DNA from: an uncultured Parabacteroides sp.
GTDB lineage: Bacteria > Bacteroidota > Bacteroidia > Bacteroidales > Tannerellaceae
DNA length: 15,100 nt
NCBI GenBank assembly: GCA_900770835.1
Contig: CAAGLQ010000142.1
Coordinates: forward strand, 1 to 15,100
Reading direction: 5' to 3'
Each line of letters opens with the position of its first letter. Position 1 is the stretch's first letter. Positions 12,984-15,100 of the stretch are shown one piece after another. Position numbers and translations under genes: made by a program. The notes beneath the pieces are model-generated. The model saw only the letters and a list, made by a program, of their open reading frames with translations, was not told the DNA's origin and made no database searches.

Positions 12984-15100
12984 ATGAACAATGTAGTATT
13001 CTTTAGACAAGCGTTCGTGGGTGCCTCGTTGTTGCTTTATGGCCTAAGTCCCGCTATGGCCATAGAAGGAGAGGAGCTTATACCCAGTGTGGGAATCAGT
13101 GGTGTGCAGCAGCAAGGACGGAGAGTGACTTGCGTGATTTCGGACAAGGGCGGGCCGATTATTGGTGCCAATGTGTTGGTGAAGGGCACGAATAACGGTA
13201 ACATCTCCGACATGGATGGCCGTGTGATCCTGGAGAATGTGCCCAACAACGCCATCTTGGTCGTTTCCTATATCGGTTATGTGACCCAGGAGATTCCGCT
13301 GAAAAATTCACAGAGTAATATTAAGGTAAAGTTGGTGGAAGACACGCAAAACCTGGATGAGGTGGTTGTGGTCGGTTATGGTACGCAGGCGAAGAAAGAT
13401 ATTACCGGCTCTGTAGCCGTGGTCTCTTCGGAGGCGATCCATGAGCAGCCGGTTTCTACCTTCGCCGAGGCGTTGCAAGGAAAGGCGTCAGGTGTCTATA
13501 TCTCTAACTCCGGAGGCCCCAGTGGTGAGACGACGATCCGTATCCGTGGTGTCGGCTCCTTGAACAGTTCCGACCCGTTGATCGTGGTGGATGGTGTCTC
13601 GGATGTGGATATTAGCTCTGTCAATCCCAACGATATTGAGTCTATGCAGGTGTTGAAGGATGCCTCGGCTACGGCCATCTATGGTGCGCAGGGTGCGAAT
13701 GGTGTCATTATCATCACTACGAAGCAGGGCTCGCGTGCCGACCGGGTGCGTGTCTCTTACAACGGTTATGTCGGCTTCTCGAAAATGGCCAACAGCGGTT
13801 ACAACCTGTTGAACGGTTGGGAGGCGATGGAGTTTGAGCAGTTGGGACAAGAGAACCTCTATAAGTATCGTGGACAAACGACCTCACACCCGCAGTTCGG
13901 TCAGATCACGCAGAGCGGTGGTAACGGCATCTCGATGCCTTACGCTATCAAGCCGGCCGGCTACAGCCAGCAGCAAATCATCGACATGTACGGCTCGATC
14001 GAGGCTTGGGAGAAATCCTACGTGGATGATGGAACCAGCTCTTGGTCGCGTTCCGCTTATTACCAGATGTTGGCGGATGGCTACTCTGAGGAGGAGGCCC
14101 GTGCCGGAACGAACTGGTATGACGAGGTGGTGCAGACCGGTATGATCCAGGATCACCAGATCTCCTTGGTAGGCGGTGGCGAGAAGGCAACCTACTCCGT
14201 TTCGTTGGGCTATTCCAATCGTGAGGGTACGTTGAAGAACTCTTACTTCAAGCGTTACTCCATGCGTGCCAACACCACGTACAATCCGAATAAATACTTC
14301 ACGATGGGCCAGAACACCAACTTAGCCGCGATGGAGAGCGGTGGTGAGCCGGGTCGTCAAGGCGATGACAACACCTTCGCAAAGACCTACACGATGAACT
14401 CGTGGGTCCCTATTTATAATGTAGGTGGCGACTATACCGGTTCGGTAGCGTCGAATGCCGGTCGTGATATTTCAGCAGCGCATCAAGTAGCGATGGCAGA
14501 GAATGACTGGAACCGTATGTTCCACGGACAGACAGCTGTCTTTGCGGAGTTGGGTAATCCCTGGATCAAGGGGTTAAAGCTACGCTCGCAGTTCAGTGCC
14601 CGCTTGATGGGTATGTGGGGCTTGGCGATGACCGAGCGCCAGAACATGGCGAACAAGGAGGCCTCTAACAACAATACCTTGACAGAGACGGGTAACTGGA
14701 ACTTGAGTTGGCAGTGGACCAACACGGCTACTTACTCCACTAAGATCAATGAGGATCACAATATCAACGTGGTGATTGGTTCAGAGGCGATCAAGCGCGG
14801 TATCGGTCGCTGGATGCAGGGTACCCGTATCGGCTATATCTTTGAGGACGATCCTAACACGTGGACGTTGAGCAACGGTTCTTCTTCGAACATTGGTAAC
14901 TCCAGCCGCTACCAGAATAAGGTGACGATGTTCGGTCTCTTCGGTCGTGCGGACTATAATTATAAAGGAAAAGACTTGGCAACGTTCCCCATCCGTCGGG
15001 ATGCCTCCTCCAAGTTCGGTTCCAAGAACCGTTGGGGTAACTTCCCCTCTGCCTCTATCGGTTGGCGTATGTCAGACGAGGCCTTCATGCAACCGACGAA
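12984..15100 (+). CDS. SusC/RagA-type TonB-linked outer-membrane transporter (3' end outside window)
   Basis: The frame is open from the ATG at 12984 to the right edge, 705 codons, with no stop. Such proteins usually have about 1000 residues, so roughly 300 are missing. Residues 1-26 form a signal peptide ending in AMA. A carboxypeptidase-regulatory-like beta-sandwich domain follows (about 46-118, GANVLVKGTNNGNISDMDG and VVSYIGYVTQE). The TonB-box stretch LDEVVVVGYG is at 124-133, and the plug domain at about 135-250 ends in the family signature VLKDASATAIYGAQGANGV (223-241). The remainder is beta-barrel with KYFTMGQNTNLA and LFGRADYNYKGK strands. It has no N-terminal STN signalling domain, so it is unlikely to signal to an anti-sigma factor. 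These proteins import glycans, peptides or other large nutrients with a SusD lipoprotein, expected just downstream. The substrate cannot be told from this part. Confidence 0.95.
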   Translation, partial: MNNVVFFRQAFVGASLLLYGLSPAMAIEGEELIPSVGISGVQQQGRRVTCVISDKGGPIIGANVLVKGTNNGNISDMDGRVILENVPNNAILVVSYIGYVTQEIPLKNSQSNIKVKLVEDTQNLDEVVVVGYGTQAKKDITGSVAVVSSEAIHEQPVSTFAEALQGKASGVYISNSGGPSGETTIRIRGVGSLNSSDPLIVVDGVSDVDISSVNPNDIESMQVLKDASATAIYGAQGANGVIIITTKQGSRADRVRVSYNGYVGFSKMANSGYNLLNGWEAMEFEQLGQENLYKYRGQTTSHPQFGQITQSGGNGISMPYAIKPAGYSQQQIIDMYGSIEAWEKSYVDDGTSSWSRSAYYQMLADGYSEEEARAGTNWYDEVVQTGMIQDHQISLVGGGEKATYSVSLGYSNREGTLKNSYFKRYSMRANTTYNPNKYFTMGQNTNLAAMESGGEPGRQGDDNTFAKTYTMNSWVPIYNVGGDYTGSVASNAGRDISAAHQVAMAENDWNRMFHGQTAVFAELGNPWIKGLKLRSQFSARLMGMWGLAMTERQNMANKEASNNNTLTETGNWNLSWQWTNTATYSTKINEDHNINVVIGSEAIKRGIGRWMQGTRIGYIFEDDPNTWTLSNGSSSNIGNSSRYQNKVTMFGLFGRADYNYKGKDLATFPIRRDASSKFGSKNRWGNFPSASIGWRMSDEAFMQPT

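Noticed and set aside
13488..14190. Several minus-strand open frames inside the transporter gene
   Set aside because: They are shadows of the continuous SusC-type frame, which has the signal peptide, TonB box and plug signature in the right order.

Overview
The window looks like chromosome of a Bacteroidota member, most likely order Bacteroidales and possibly Parabacteroides or a relative. The genus is inferred from overall protein character and is not proven. The evidence is a SusC/RagA-type TonB-dependent transporter, a lipoprotein-anchored TPR regulator, an enlarged LptF/LptG-type permease, a fused RibBA, weak or absent Shine-Dalgarno sequences, and several promoter boxes fitting the Bacteroidota TAnnTTTG -7 element.

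Layout. Positions 1-198 hold no gene but carry a short direct repeat. The minus strand then carries a TPR/coiled-coil regulator (199-1950). It is separated by a clear terminator (1983-2020) from a compact minus-strand cluster, read from high to low coordinates: START-like protein (9850-10236), LptF/LptG-family permease (7780-9768), ribBA (6556-7770), an aspartate-type aminotransferase (5349-6542) and carB (2049-5267). Gaps in permease-ribBA-aspC are 9 and 13 bases, so these are almost certainly one transcript. The carB gap is 81 bases and contains a perfect 8-bp hairpin. The cluster joins lipopolysaccharide export, riboflavin synthesis, aspartate supply and carbamoyl phosphate synthesis. No carA lies beside carB, and the CarB protein resembles eukaryotic CPS1/CAD more than E. 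coli CarB.

On the plus strand a tRNA with anticodon CAT (10440-10513) has its own promoter and a strong terminator. A radical SAM protein (10586-11479, minus) follows. The next stretch, 11.6-12.8 kb, is decayed accessory DNA. An HxlR-type regulator has lost the middle of its winged helix and its frame. A CPBP-family membrane protease is interrupted by one in-frame TGA directly after its first catalytic motif. The 3' ends of these two pseudogenes overlap. Next to them lies an array of 42-bp tandem repeats (about 12467-12713) built from TCGCGA palindromes and A/T tracts spaced by exactly four helical turns.

From 12984 a SusC/RagA-type outer-membrane transporter begins and runs off the right edge. 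It is probably the first gene of a SusC/SusD nutrient uptake locus. No CRISPR array, complete insertion sequence or prophage is visible. The most noteworthy items are the eukaryote-like CarB without a neighbouring CarA, the helically phased 42-bp repeat array, and the paired, overlapping pseudogenes.
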